Below are positions 16,881-25,887 of a stretch of DNA of 56,279 nt, in pieces. Position 1 is the first letter of the stretch, and the number at the start of each line of letters is the position of its first letter. The position numbers and the translations under genes are program-made. This stretch comes from Burkholderia sp. Bp9143 (lineage in GTDB: Bacteria > Pseudomonadota > Gammaproteobacteria > Burkholderiales > Burkholderiaceae): the NCBI RefSeq assembly GCF_003853645.1, contig NZ_QTPO01000056.1, positions 1 to 56,279 on the forward strand, written 5' to 3'. Under the pieces are notes generated by a model. That model saw only the letters and a list, made by a program, of their open reading frames with translations, ran no database searches and was not told where the DNA came from.

Positions 16881-16914
16881 ATTCATCAAAAACTTTCCGA
16901 TTTTCAGGATGAAT
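16881..16914. promoter_or_regulatory. Candidate LysR operator between regulator and transporter
   Basis: A perfect 7-bp inverted repeat, ATTCATC at 16881-16887 and GATGAAT at 16908-16914, lies in the 98-bp divergent gap. Position and symmetry fit a LysR-type site; binding by the adjacent regulator is inferred. Confidence 0.45.
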
Positions 16915-16962
16915 GTAGGTCGCCACACTGGCGATGTCAATTTCCAAACGGGCCCTGCCGCC

Positions 16963-18219
16963 ATGGATACCTCCTGCCTCGCTTCCCCGCCCTCGCCCGC
17001 GCGCGACGCGCGCGGCCCGGCCCATCGCTGGCGCGTGCTCGCGGCCGGCGTCGCCGCGAACATGAGTTTTTCCGCTGCCGCCGCCGGCATTCCGACCACC
17101 GCCGTGTGGATGCGCTCGGCCTATCACCTCGACAACGGCGCGCTCGGCCTCGTGCTCGGCGCGCTCGGCTTCGGCGTCGCACTGTCGGAGCTGCCTTGGG
17201 GGATCGCCGCCGACCGCTTCGGCGATCGCCGCGTGCTGCTCACCGGCCTCGTCGCGACCGCCGCGATGCTGGCGCTGATGGTGGCCGCGATCGTCCCGAC
17301 CGCGCACGCGGTGCCGCCGCTCATGCGCGTCGTCGCGGCGATGTGCTGCGTCGGCCTGCTCGGCGGCAGCGTGAACGGATCGAGCGGACGCGCGGTGATG
17401 CGCTGGTTCGGCGAGCGCGAACGCGGGCTCGCGATGAGCATCCGCCAGACGGCCGTGCCGCTCGGCGGCGGCATCGGCGCGGCGCTGCTGCCGTCGCTCG
17501 CGTCGCACGCGGGCTTCGCCGCGGTATACGGCGCGCTGATGCTGCTGTGTGCCGGATCGGCCGCGCTGACGTGGCGCTGGCTGCACGAACCGCCCGACGC
17601 GCCGGCCGCCGCACGCCGCCCGGTCGGGCAGCAACCGCCGGCCGCGGCCGCGCGCAGCCCCCTTGCGAGCGGCCGCGTCTGGCGCATCGTGCTCGGCATC
17701 GGCGCGCTGTGTGCGCCGCAGTTCGCGGTGCTCACCTTCGCGACCGTGTTCCTGCACGACTTCGGCCGGCTCGGCCTCGCCGGCATCAGCGCGGCGATGG
17801 TCGCGCTGCAGCTCGGCGCCATGGTGATGCGCGTGTGGAGCGGCCGCCATACCGACCGGCACGGCAACCGGCGTGCGTACCTGCGCGGGTCGGTCTGCGT
17901 CGCGGCCGGATCGTTCGCGCTGCTCGCGGCCGCGACCGCCGGCAGCCCGCACGTGCCGCTCGCCGCGATCGTCGCGATCCTCGTGTTCGCCGGCATCTGC
18001 GTGTCGGCCTGGCACGGCGTCGCATACACCGAACTCGCGACGCTCGCCGGCGCGAACCACGCAGGCACCGCGCTCGGGATGGCGAACACGATCGTCTATC
18101 TCGGGCTGTTCGCGACGCCGCTCGCGATTCCGCCGCTGCTCGCCGTCAGTTCGTGGAGCGTGGTCTGGCTCGCGGCCGCGCTGATCGCAGGCGCGACCTG
18201 GCCGCTGTTTGCGCGATAG
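16963..18219 (+). CDS. MFS transporter
   Basis: 418 aa with about 12 hydrophobic segments. The start is ATG at 16963 (MDTSCLASPP), the first plausible one after the divergent promoter; the frame is open far upstream but that part overlaps the LysR gene. The cytoplasmic loop between helices 2 and 3 has the MFS motif GIAADRFGDRRVLL, and the equivalent second-half loop has WSGRHTDRHGNRRAYLRG. The central loop (about 205-235) is Ala/Pro-rich. It resembles cyanate/nitrate-type or small-organic-acid MFS proteins in length, but the substrate cannot be assigned. The adjacent LysR gene is its likely controller. Confidence 0.85.
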   Translation: MDTSCLASPPSPARDARGPAHRWRVLAAGVAANMSFSAAAAGIPTTAVWMRSAYHLDNGALGLVLGALGFGVALSELPWGIAADRFGDRRVLLTGLVATAAMLALMVAAIVPTAHAVPPLMRVVAAMCCVGLLGGSVNGSSGRAVMRWFGERERGLAMSIRQTAVPLGGGIGAALLPSLASHAGFAAVYGALMLLCAGSAALTWRWLHEPPDAPAAARRPVGQQPPAAAARSPLASGRVWRIVLGIGALCAPQFAVLTFATVFLHDFGRLGLAGISAAMVALQLGAMVMRVWSGRHTDRHGNRRAYLRGSVCVAAGSFALLAAATAGSPHVPLAAIVAILVFAGICVSAWHGVAYTELATLAGANHAGTALGMANTIVYLGLFATPLAIPPLLAVSSWSVVWLAAALIAGATWPLFAR

Positions 18220-18297
18220 CGAGCCATCGCGCGGAACACGCGGACGTCGCCGCTCATGCCGCACACGCCGCGACGGCCGCGCAACGGCCGCGCACCG

Positions 18298-18936
18298 TCA
18301 TGCCGTCTCGCGCGCCAGCGCGCGCCGCGCGGCCGGCCGCCCGGCCTCGCGCTGCGCATGCGCGGTCCACGCGGGATGCCGCGTCATGTCGAGCCCGATC
18401 GCGACGCCCCAGCGATACAGCACCAGCAGGAACGGATCGACGATCGAATGGCCACCCGGCTCGGCCCACGTGCGGCCGTCGGCGAGCGCGGCTTCGATCG
18501 TTGCGTTCGCGGCATCGATCAGCTCGCGCCCGTGCGCGCTGATCGCACCGTGCAGCGCAGGATCCCCAACGAAGCGCCCCGGCCGCCACAGCATGCCGTA
18601 GCCGACGCCGTGCACCCAGCCGACCAGCCAGGCGAGCCATTCGTGACAGCGCGCCTCGCGCAGCGGATCGTCGAGCGGCAGCAACTGCGCATCCGGATGG
18701 CGGCGCGCGAGATACGTGAGGATCGCGGGCGTTTCGGTCAGCATGCGCGGCTCGCCCGGAATCGCGAGCACGGGCACGCGCGCCTTCGGGTTGATCGCGA
18801 GATAGCGCGCGCCGAGGTTCTGCTGCTCGCGCACGGACACGATCTCGACGTCGAACGGCGCGCCGGTTTCCTCGAGCGCGATGTGGGTGGCGAGCGAACA
18901 CGCGCCCGGCGAAAGATAGAGACGATATGCGTTCAT
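18298..18936 (-). CDS. Glutathione S-transferase family protein
   Basis: 212 aa. It starts at the ATG at 18934-18936 (MNAYRLYLSPGACS), a beta-class GST opening in which the SPGACS segment carries the family's Ser/Cys glutathione site. Further motifs are KARVPVLAI (cis-Pro), LTETPAILTYLARR and, in the C-terminal domain, HSIVDPFLLVLYRWG, the helix-6 N-cap region. A cytosolic thiol transferase; substrate unknown. It is divergent from a LysR gene 112 bp away, which probably regulates it. Confidence 0.87.
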   Translation of the reverse strand: MNAYRLYLSPGACSLATHIALEETGAPFDVEIVSVREQQNLGARYLAINPKARVPVLAIPGEPRMLTETPAILTYLARRHPDAQLLPLDDPLREARCHEWLAWLVGWVHGVGYGMLWRPGRFVGDPALHGAISAHGRELIDAANATIEAALADGRTWAEPGGHSIVDPFLLVLYRWGVAIGLDMTRHPAWTAHAQREAGRPAARRALARETA

Positions 18937-19048
18937 GATGGCGTTGCCCGGCGGGCCTGTCGAAAAACGGAACCGAGTGTAGGAACGCACGGCCCGCCGC
19001 CGCAAACGATGAATTGTCGTGCTCGGGCATGAGTGCTACTAATGCGTG

Positions 19049-19969
19049 ATGCGACGCATCCACCTCCCTCCGCTGCAGACGCTGCGTGCGTTCGAAGCCG
19101 CCGTGCGGCTGCAGAGCTTCACGCGCGCGGCCGACGAACTCGCGCTCACGCAGGGCGCGGTCAGCCAGCACATCCGCGCGCTCGAAGCGCAGCTCGGCCA
19201 TCCGCTGTTCACGCGCGAGCGCAACGGCGCGACGCCGACGCATGCCGCGCATGCGCTCGTGCTGCAGGTGCGCCAGGGCCTGAGCGTGCTCGAACGCGCG
19301 TTCGAGCCGGCGCTCGCCGTGCGCAGCCGCCCGCGCACCCGCGACGTCACGCTGAACGTGAGCGTGCTGCCGAGCGTCGCCGAACGCTGGCTTGCGCCGC
19401 GCCTGCCGCGCTTCGCGGCCGCGCATCCGCACATCGCGATCGTGCTGCATCCGGACGCGGCGCTCGCGCCGCTGCGCAAGCGCGACCGCATCGACGTCGC
19501 GCTGCGCTACGGGCCCGGCACCTGGCCGGGTGTCGTCGCCGAGAAGCTGATGAACGAGACGATCTTTCCGGTCGCGAGCCCCGCGTATCGCAATCGCGAC
19601 GGCATCGCGCCGCGCGCGCCGGCCGATCTCGTGCGCGCGACGCTGCTGCGCCATCCCGCGCAGCCGTGGGAACCGTGGTTCCAGGCGGCACGGCTCGACC
19701 TCACCGAATCCGCGCGTACGCCGCGCTTCACCGATGCGAACGCATTGATCGACGCGACGCTGAAAGGACGCGGCGTCGCGCTCGCGCGCCGCTCGCTGAT
19801 CGAACCCGAACTTGCGGCCGGCATGCTCGTACGCGTGTCGACGGTGCGCGTGACCGACGTGTATGCGCATTACGTGGTGTGGCGCCCCGATCATCCGCAC
19901 GAAGCAGCGATCCGCACGTGGCTCGACTGGCTGCGCAGCGAAGTGCGGCGCAGGACGCCGCGACGCTGA
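19049..19969 (+). CDS. LysR-family transcriptional regulator (GcvA-like)
   Basis: 306 aa. Translation may begin at the ATG at 19049; a GTG codon directly before it is an alternative. The winged HTH is at residues about 7-66 (LQTLRAFEAAVRLQSFTRAA.. LTQGAVSQHIRALEAQLG.. PLFTRERNGATPT). The start of the effector domain (VTLNVSVLPSVAERWLAPRLPRF) is characteristic of the GcvA/AmpR branch, and RIDVALRYGPGTWPG follows. It is divergent from the GST at 18298 and is probably its regulator. Confidence 0.88.
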   Translation: MRRIHLPPLQTLRAFEAAVRLQSFTRAADELALTQGAVSQHIRALEAQLGHPLFTRERNGATPTHAAHALVLQVRQGLSVLERAFEPALAVRSRPRTRDVTLNVSVLPSVAERWLAPRLPRFAAAHPHIAIVLHPDAALAPLRKRDRIDVALRYGPGTWPGVVAEKLMNETIFPVASPAYRNRDGIAPRAPADLVRATLLRHPAQPWEPWFQAARLDLTESARTPRFTDANALIDATLKGRGVALARRSLIEPELAAGMLVRVSTVRVTDVYAHYVVWRPDHPHEAAIRTWLDWLRSEVRRRTPRR

Positions 19970-20129
19970 AACACGGCGCCCGCCTGCGCGGCAAAGCGCG
20001 CGAAAGCATTTAGTCGGCTCGACGAAAGCCGTTCGCGATCGTGCTCCGGTCGCAAACGATTCACCGAATCGTCGCATCGCGTCGGCATACTCGAAAACGT
20101 TTCCCGATCCGCCTGCCAGGAGAGAAGTC

Positions 20130-20414
20130 ATGCATCGCGTTGCCCTCGTCGTCGTTCTATGTGCCGCCGCCTTCGTCGCCGCCTGCAGCGACGACGCGCC
20201 GCACGACGCGCACGCGGCCGACGCCTCGCAACAGGCCGGCGCATCGTCCGGCTCCGCGAGCGCATTCAACAGCGACGCGGGCGCGAACGCCGCCGCGTCC
20301 GATGCCGCACCGCTCGCGCCGCCCGTCGTCCACTACCCGCCCGACGATGACGACGACGCCAAGCCGGCGACGAACGCGGGCGCATCCGGCGTCGCCGCAT
20401 CGTCGCCGCACTGA
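20130..20414 (+). CDS. Small putative lipoprotein, Ala/Asp-rich
   Basis: 94 aa. The start follows a good Shine-Dalgarno (CAGGAGAGAAGTC). Residues 1-18 form a lipoprotein-type signal ending FVAAC, with Cys19 as the predicted lipidation site (lipobox VAAC). The mature part is low complexity: Ala/Ser/Asp with a Pro-rich segment and a run of five Asp near residues 72-76. It should be anchored in an envelope membrane. It lies 59 bp ahead of plcN on the same strand and may be co-transcribed with it. No family recognised. Confidence 0.65.
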   Translation: MHRVALVVVLCAAAFVAACSDDAPHDAHAADASQQAGASSGSASAFNSDAGANAAASDAAPLAPPVVHYPPDDDDDAKPATNAGASGVAASSPH

Positions 20415-20473
20415 TCCCGCCGTTCCTGGCCCTGTCCCCGTCCTCCCCGATCGCAGAACCGAGGTGAAATAAC

Positions 20474-22594
20474 ATGACGTCATCCAGCCGCCGCCGTTTC
20501 CTGCATACCGTCGCACAGTCAGCGGGCGCGGCCGTCGCGCTCAACGCGTTCCCCGAATCGATCCGCCGCGCGCTCGCGATTCCGGCCGCGCGCGGCACCG
20601 GCACGATCCGCGATGTCCAGCACATCGTCGTGTTCATGCAGGAGAACCGCTCGTTCGACCATTACTTCGGACACCTGCGCGGCGTGCGCGGCTACAACGA
20701 CCGCTTCCCGATCCCGCTGCCGAACGGCAAGCCGGTGTGGTACCAGCCGTCGAAGGAAGACCCGACGAAACCCGTGCTGCCGTTCCGGCTCGACACGAAG
20801 ACGACCAGCGCACAGTGCCTCGGCGCGCTCGACCACTCGTGGGCGAAGACCCACGCGGCGATCGACGGCGGCCGCTACGACCAGTGGCCCGCGAACAAGA
20901 CCGACATGACGATGGGCTATCACGTGCGCGAGGACATCCCGTTCCACTACGCGCTCGCCGATGCGTTCACCGTGTGCGACAACTACTTCTGCTCGCTGCC
21001 GGGGCCGACGCACCCGAACCGTTCGTACCTGATGACGGGCACGGTCGACCCGACCGGCAAGTTCGGCGGCCCGCTGCTCGACAACGCCGACTACGTCGAC
21101 GGCGACCTGCCGCCCGCGTACCAGCTGTTGTCGTGGACGACCTTCCCCGAACGGCTCGAGGCGCGCGGCGTGTCGTGGCAGATCTACCAGCAGGGGCTCA
21201 CGTGGGCCGATCCGTACAACGGCAACTACGGCACGAACATCCTGCAGAACTTCACGAACTTCATCAACGCGAAGCCGGGCTCGTCCCTGTACCAGCGCGC
21301 GCAGACGGTGCGCACGCTCGACAACCTGAAGGACGACGTGATCAACGACCGGCTGCCGCAGGTGTCGTGGCTGCTTCCGCCCGCGGTGTTCTCCGAGCAT
21401 CCGAAGTACACGCCCGCGTACGGCGCGAACTACACGTCGCAGATCCTCGACGCGCTGACGTCGAATCCGGACGTGTGGGCGAAGACCGTGCTGTTCATCA
21501 TGTACGACGAAAACGACGGCTTCTTCGATCACGTCGTGCCGCCGCAGCCGCCGACGTCGGCCGCGCAGGGCGCATCGACCGTGACGACCGACGGCGAGCT
21601 GCATACGGTCGTGAATCCCGGCCGCGGCGGCAGCTACACGGCCGACGGGCTGCCGTACGGCCTCGGGCCGCGCGTGCCGATGACGGTCGTGTCGCCGTGG
21701 TCGAAGGGCGGCTTCGTGTGCTCGCAGGTGTTCGACCACACGTCGGTGATCCGCTTCATCGGCGAACGCTTCGGCGTCGACGAGCCGAACATCACGCCGT
21801 GGCGCCGGACCGTCTGCGGCAACCTCACCGCCGCGTTCGACTTCCGCTCGTCCGACGCGACGTTCCCGACACTGCCCGATACGAGCCAGTACCGTTCGAT
21901 CGCCGACCAGCAATGCACGTCGCAACCGGCGCCGACCGTGCCCGCGACGCCGTCGCCGATCGATCCGCAGGAGCCCGGCGTGCGGCCCGCGCGCGCGCTG
22001 CCGTACGAACTGCATGTAAACGCGAGCATCTACGGCGGCAACACGCTGCGCATCGAGTTCGCGAACCGCGGCAACCAGGGCGCGCACTTCCAGGTGTACG
22101 CGACGAACCGCACCGACGGCCCGTGGCGCTACACGGTCGGCGCGCGCCGCGTGCTGCACGCGGACTTCGACCTGACGGAGGCGAACGGCGCGTATGCGTT
22201 CTCGGTGTACGGGCCGAACGGCTTCGTGCGGATGTTCGCGGGCAACGTGTCGGCCGCGACCGCGCGCCGCCGCAACCAGGCGCAGCCGGAGGTGAAGGCC
22301 GGCTACGACATCGCGAACGGCAACCTGTACCTGAAGCTGCGCAACCACGGCAGCGGTCACGCGACGCTGACGCTGACCGACAACGCATACGGCGCGCCGT
22401 CGCGGCAGGTCACGCTGCACGGCGGCGACGAGCACGTCGAGCAATGGGCGCTCGCGTCGAGCCACCACTGGTATGACGTGACGGTGAGCGACAGCGCGAA
22501 CGGCACGTTCTCGCGCCGCTTCGCGGGCCACGTCGAGAACGGCCGGTCGAGCTTCTCGGATCCGGCCGCGGTGCGGCCGGTCGCCGCGTCGTAA
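20474..22594 (+). CDS. plcN: Phospholipase C, non-haemolytic type, Tat-exported
   Basis: 706 aa, the normal size of the bacterial PlcN/PlcH family. GAGGTG sits 8 nt before the ATG. The N-terminus (SSSRRRFLHTVAQSAG) is a twin-arginine signal, so the enzyme is folded before export. The phosphoesterase domain (about 40-470) contains HIVVFMQENRSFDHYFG, FTVCDNYFCSLPGPTHPNRSY, SWQIYQQGLTW, FIMYDENDGFFDHVVPP and GLGPRVPMTVVSPWSKGG. Two beta-sandwich C-terminal domains follow (about 510-600 and 615-690). It hydrolyses phosphatidylcholine-type lipids to diacylglycerol; in Burkholderia such enzymes are secreted virulence or phosphate-scavenging factors. The window shows no dedicated secretion chaperone beside it. 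Confidence 0.95.
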   Translation: MTSSSRRRFLHTVAQSAGAAVALNAFPESIRRALAIPAARGTGTIRDVQHIVVFMQENRSFDHYFGHLRGVRGYNDRFPIPLPNGKPVWYQPSKEDPTKPVLPFRLDTKTTSAQCLGALDHSWAKTHAAIDGGRYDQWPANKTDMTMGYHVREDIPFHYALADAFTVCDNYFCSLPGPTHPNRSYLMTGTVDPTGKFGGPLLDNADYVDGDLPPAYQLLSWTTFPERLEARGVSWQIYQQGLTWADPYNGNYGTNILQNFTNFINAKPGSSLYQRAQTVRTLDNLKDDVINDRLPQVSWLLPPAVFSEHPKYTPAYGANYTSQILDALTSNPDVWAKTVLFIMYDENDGFFDHVVPPQPPTSAAQGASTVTTDGELHTVVNPGRGGSYTADGLPYGLGPRVPMTVVSPWSKGGFVCSQVFDHTSVIRFIGERFGVDEPNITPWRRTVCGNLTAAFDFRSSDATFPTLPDTSQYRSIADQQCTSQPAPTVPATPSPIDPQEPGVRPARALPYELHVNASIYGGNTLRIEFANRGNQGAHFQVYATNRTDGPWRYTVGARRVLHADFDLTEANGAYAFSVYGPNGFVRMFAGNVSAATARRRNQAQPEVKAGYDIANGNLYLKLRNHGSGHATLTLTDNAYGAPSRQVTLHGGDEHVEQWALASSHHWYDVTVSDSANGTFSRRFAGHVENGRSSFSDPAAVRPVAAS

Positions 22595-22648
22595 GCACGG
22601 CGGCACGACGGTGCGCGGCACTCGCCGCGCAGCGCGTGCCCGTGAGTG

Positions 22649-23272
22649 TCAGATCGCGTGCGCGAGCGCGCGGTCGACGAGCGCGGCGTCGAAGCCGTCG
22701 TCCGCGTCGCGAAAGCGCAGCGGCGCCGCGCAATGCACCAGCGTGTCGATGAAGTACTTCGCGCGCGGCCACGGCCCGAAACCGGCCGCGGTGTTGATGT
22801 GCCCCGCGTCGCCGAGGTTCACGAACGCGCTGCCGAGCCGCTGCGCGAGCGTGCGCGCATCGGCAAGCGGCATCCACGGATCGGTCTCGCTGCCGATCAC
22901 GATCGACGGCACCGCGAGCCGGCGCGCGTCGAACGGCCCGGCAAACGTGAATTTCCTCGGACTGGCCGGTGCGACGAGCAGCACGCCCGCGACGTCGGCC
23001 GCTTGTGGCCATTGCGCGAGCGCATGAGCGGCCGCGAGGCAGCCGAAACTGTGCGCGGCCAGCACGAACGGGCCGCGCTCGCGGTCGAGCAGCGCGCGCA
23101 CGGACTGCGCCCAGCGCGCGAGATCGGGGGCATCCCAGTCGGCCTGTTCGACCCGCAGCGAACGCGGGAACTGCCGCTCCAGCCAGGTCTGCCAGTGGGC
23201 GCCTTCGCTGCCGTGCAGGCCCGGAACGGTCACGAGCCGCGGCGGCCACGCCGATTTGCTGCATGCGCGCAT
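22649..23272 (-). CDS. Serine hydrolase of the RBBP9/YdeN family
   Basis: 207 aa alpha/beta hydrolase of the short RBBP9/YdeN type. The start is the ATG at 23270-23272 (MRACSKSAW); a longer open frame upstream overlaps the divergent VOC gene and looks spurious. Motifs: VTVPGLHGSEGAHWQTWLE near the N-terminus, the nucleophile elbow AAHSFGCLAA, acidic residue in GSETDPWMP, and the catalytic His in GDAGHINTAAGFGPWP. Activity on small esters is likely; the natural substrate is unknown. It converges on plcN. Confidence 0.85.
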   Translation of the reverse strand: MRACSKSAWPPRLVTVPGLHGSEGAHWQTWLERQFPRSLRVEQADWDAPDLARWAQSVRALLDRERGPFVLAAHSFGCLAAAHALAQWPQAADVAGVLLVAPASPRKFTFAGPFDARRLAVPSIVIGSETDPWMPLADARTLAQRLGSAFVNLGDAGHINTAAGFGPWPRAKYFIDTLVHCAAPLRFRDADDGFDAALVDRALAHAI

Positions 23273-23518
23273 GATTGCCCTCGCTTGCTTTGCTTGGAGA
23301 CGAGGTTCGATTGTGGCGTGGCGCGCGCGGCGGCCGAACCAATATTTTGTGCTTTGCTTGTGCGCGAGACGGCGACCGGGACGACCACCTGCGCGGGCCG
23401 GCGCGGCCTCGCGGCGGCGCAACGCGCCGCGAAACCGTAGAATGTGGGCTTCCCGCTTGCCATGCATCGGATCGCACCGGGGCGCCCCGCGCCGGGTCCG
23501 ATCGACAGGAGACGCCCG

Positions 23519-23956
23519 ATGTCCACTACGCCCGCCGGCGCGCTGCGCCCGTTCCATCTCGCCTTTCCCGTGTCGAGCCTCGCCGGCGCGCGCGCCTTCT
23601 ACGGCGGCCTGCTCGGCTGCCCCGAGGGCCGCAGCTCCGAACACTGGGTCGACTTCGACTTCTTCGGCCACCAGCTCGTCGCGCACCTCGCGCCGGACGA
23701 AACCGGCAAAAGCGCGGTGAATCCGGTCGACGGCGACGACGTGCCCGTGCGCCATTTCGGCGTCGTCCTGTCGATGGACGAATGGCATGCGCTCGCCGAC
23801 AGACTGAAGGCCGCAAATACGCGCTTCGTGATCGAGCCGCACATCCGCTTCAAGGGCGAGGTCGGCGAGCAGGCGACGATGTTCTTCCTCGATCCGTGCG
23901 GCAACGCGCTCGAGTTCAAGGCGTTCGCGGACATCGGCCAGCTGTTCGCGAAGTAG
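23519..23956 (+). CDS. VOC-family (glyoxalase/dioxygenase superfamily) protein
   Basis: 145 aa. The ATG at 23519 follows CAGGAGACGCCCG. The vicinal-oxygen-chelate fold is seen in FHLAFPVSSLAGARAFYGGLLGC (N-terminal repeat with metal-ligand His) and in MFFLDPCGNALEFKAF (C-terminal repeat with metal-ligand Glu), with RHFGVVLSMDEWHALADRL between them. Members bind a divalent metal and act as lyases, isomerases or dioxygenases; which applies here is not clear. It opens a run of five plus-strand genes: ghrA begins 4 bp after its stop. Confidence 0.83.
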   Translation: MSTTPAGALRPFHLAFPVSSLAGARAFYGGLLGCPEGRSSEHWVDFDFFGHQLVAHLAPDETGKSAVNPVDGDDVPVRHFGVVLSMDEWHALADRLKAANTRFVIEPHIRFKGEVGEQATMFFLDPCGNALEFKAFADIGQLFAK

Positions 23957-23960
23957 GCGC

Positions 23961-24902
23961 ATGAAGATCCTGTTCTACTCGCCGCACCAGGAAGCCGGCG
24001 CATGGCGCGACGCGATCGCGCGGGCGCTGCCCGACGCCGAGCTGCGCGCGTGGCAGCCGGGCGACACGGCCGCCGCCGACTACGCGCTCGTGTGGCACGC
24101 GCCGCGCGAGCTGTTCGCGCCGCGCGACGGCCTGCGCGCGATCTTCAACCTCGGCGCGGGCGTCGATGCGCTGCTCGCGCTCGACCGCGCGCATCCCGGC
24201 ACGCTGCCGCGCGACGTGCCGCTGGTGCGCCTCGAGGATTCGGGCATGGCGCGGCAGATGATCGAATACGTGACGCACGCGGCGCTGCGCTACCTGCGCC
24301 GCTTCGACGAATACGAAGCGCTGCAGCGCGAGCGCCGCTGGCAGGTGCTCGAGCCGCATCCGCGCGCGCGCTTCACCGTCGCGGTGCTCGGCCTCGGCGT
24401 GCTCGGCGCGCAGGTCGCGCAGGCACTCGCCGCGCTCGGCCTGCCCGTGCGCGGCTACAGCCGCAACCCGAAGCAGCTCGACGGTGTCGAGACCTTCGCG
24501 GGCGACGGCGCGTTCGACGCGTGCATCGACGGCGCGAAGGTGCTCGTGAACCTGCTGCCGAGCACGCCCGATACCGACGGGATCCTGTCCGCACGGACCT
24601 TCGCAAAGCTGGCGCCGGGCGCGTACCTGGTGAACGTCGCACGCGGCGCGCATCTCGTCGAAGCCGACCTGCTAGACGCGCTCGCGAGCGGCCGGGTCGC
24701 CGCCGCGACGCTCGACGTGTTCCAGCACGAGCCGCTGCCGGTCGATCATCCGTTCTGGCACGCGCCGCGCATCACGATCACGCCGCACAGTTCGGCCGAG
24801 ACGCTGCGCGACGAAGCCGTCGAACAGATCGCCGGCAAGATCCGCGCGCTCGAGCGCGGCGAGCGCGTCGGCGGCATCGTCGACTACGCGCGCGGCTACT
24901 GA
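23961..24902 (+). CDS. ghrA: Glyoxylate/hydroxypyruvate reductase A
   Basis: 313 aa, the GhrA length. An NAD(P)H-dependent D-2-hydroxyacid dehydrogenase that reduces glyoxylate or hydroxypyruvate. The Rossmann motif is VLGLGVLGAQVAQALAALG near residues 138-156. The catalytic Arg lies in VNVARGAHLVEADLL, the Glu in the following segment, and the catalytic His in ITPHSSAETLRDEA. DSGMARQMIEYV is a GhrA-type block. It starts 4 bp after the VOC gene, so translation is probably coupled. Confidence 0.9.
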   Translation: MKILFYSPHQEAGAWRDAIARALPDAELRAWQPGDTAAADYALVWHAPRELFAPRDGLRAIFNLGAGVDALLALDRAHPGTLPRDVPLVRLEDSGMARQMIEYVTHAALRYLRRFDEYEALQRERRWQVLEPHPRARFTVAVLGLGVLGAQVAQALAALGLPVRGYSRNPKQLDGVETFAGDGAFDACIDGAKVLVNLLPSTPDTDGILSARTFAKLAPGAYLVNVARGAHLVEADLLDALASGRVAAATLDVFQHEPLPVDHPFWHAPRITITPHSSAETLRDEAVEQIAGKIRALERGERVGGIVDYARGY

Positions 24903-24932
24903 ATTCCGCCCTACACAAAACTGGAGACAACC

Positions 24933-25865
24933 ATGACGTTCCCCACCGCCGTCAAGATCGTCGAAGTCGGCCCGCGCGACGGGCTGCAGAACGAAAAGAC
25001 CTTCGTGCCGACCGACGTGAAGATCGCGCTCATCGACCGGCTGTCGCGCGCCGGCTTCCGCAATGTCGAGGCCGCGTCGTTCGTGTCGCCGAAATGGGTA
25101 CCGCAGATGGCCGACGGTGCGGACGTGATGGCCGGCATCGAGCGTCGCCCGGGCACCGTGTATTCGGTGCTCACGCCGAACCTGAAAGGCTTCGAGAATG
25201 CGCTCGCCGCACGCGCCGACGAAGTGGTGATCTTCGGCGCGGCGAGCGAGGCGTTCTCGCAGCGCAACATCAACTGCAGCATCGCCGAGAGCATCGCGCG
25301 CTTCGAGCCGGTCGCGAAGGCCGCGAAGGATGCCGGCCTGCGACTGCGCGGCAGCGTGTCGTGCACGCTCGGCTGCCCGTACCAGGGCGAGGTGCCGGTC
25401 GCCTCGGTCGTCGACGTCGTCGAACGCTTTGCCGCGCTCGGCTGCGACGAGATCGACATCGCCGACACGATCGGCGTCGGCACGCCGAAGCGCACGCGCG
25501 AAGTGCTCTCGGCCGTCACGCGCGTGTTCCCGCGCGAACGGCTGTCGGGCCACTTCCACGACACCTACGGCCAGGCGCTCGCGAACATCTACGCGGCGCT
25601 GTTCGAAGGGATCGAGATCTTCCACGCGTCGGTCGCCGGCCTCGGCGGCTGCCCGTACGCGAAGGGCGCGACCGGCAACGTCGCGACCGAGGACGTGCTG
25701 TACCTGATGCAGGGCCTCGGCATCGACACCGGCATCGATCTCGCGCAGGTGGTCGCCGCCGGCGACTTCATCTCGAACGCGATCGGCCGGGCGAACGTGT
25801 CGCGCGCCGGTCGCGCGCTGCTCGCCAAGGCGCAGAGCGCGGCCGACGCGCCGAGCTGCGTCTGA
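24933..25865 (+). CDS. Hydroxymethylglutaryl-CoA lyase
   Basis: 310 aa. It cleaves HMG-CoA to acetyl-CoA and acetoacetate, the last step of leucine degradation. A DRE-TIM metallolyase: VGPRDGLQNE at residues 12-21 holds the metal and catalytic Arg-Asp. Later blocks are CTLGCPYQGEVP, DTIGVGTPKR and GHFHDTYGQALAN (metal His-x-His type). The signature GLGGCPYAKGATGNVATEDV near residue 233 includes the catalytic Cys. GGAGACAACC precedes the ATG. It is 30 bp downstream of ghrA, within the five-gene run; the other leucine-pathway genes are not in the window. Confidence 0.94.
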   Translation: MTFPTAVKIVEVGPRDGLQNEKTFVPTDVKIALIDRLSRAGFRNVEAASFVSPKWVPQMADGADVMAGIERRPGTVYSVLTPNLKGFENALAARADEVVIFGAASEAFSQRNINCSIAESIARFEPVAKAAKDAGLRLRGSVSCTLGCPYQGEVPVASVVDVVERFAALGCDEIDIADTIGVGTPKRTREVLSAVTRVFPRERLSGHFHDTYGQALANIYAALFEGIEIFHASVAGLGGCPYAKGATGNVATEDVLYLMQGLGIDTGIDLAQVVAAGDFISNAIGRANVSRAGRALLAKAQSAADAPSCV

Positions 25866-25887
25866 CCCCGACATTCACGGATTCCCC

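Noticed and set aside
16171..16962. N-terminal extension of the MFS protein
   Set aside because: It overlaps the LysR gene antisense and reads as Arg/Ser/Pro noise; the transporter starts at 16963.
22613..22630. Hairpin GCGCGGC-ACTC-GCCGCGC between plcN and the hydrolase gene
   Set aside because: Perfect but short stem without a T-run; such GC hairpins are common by chance here.
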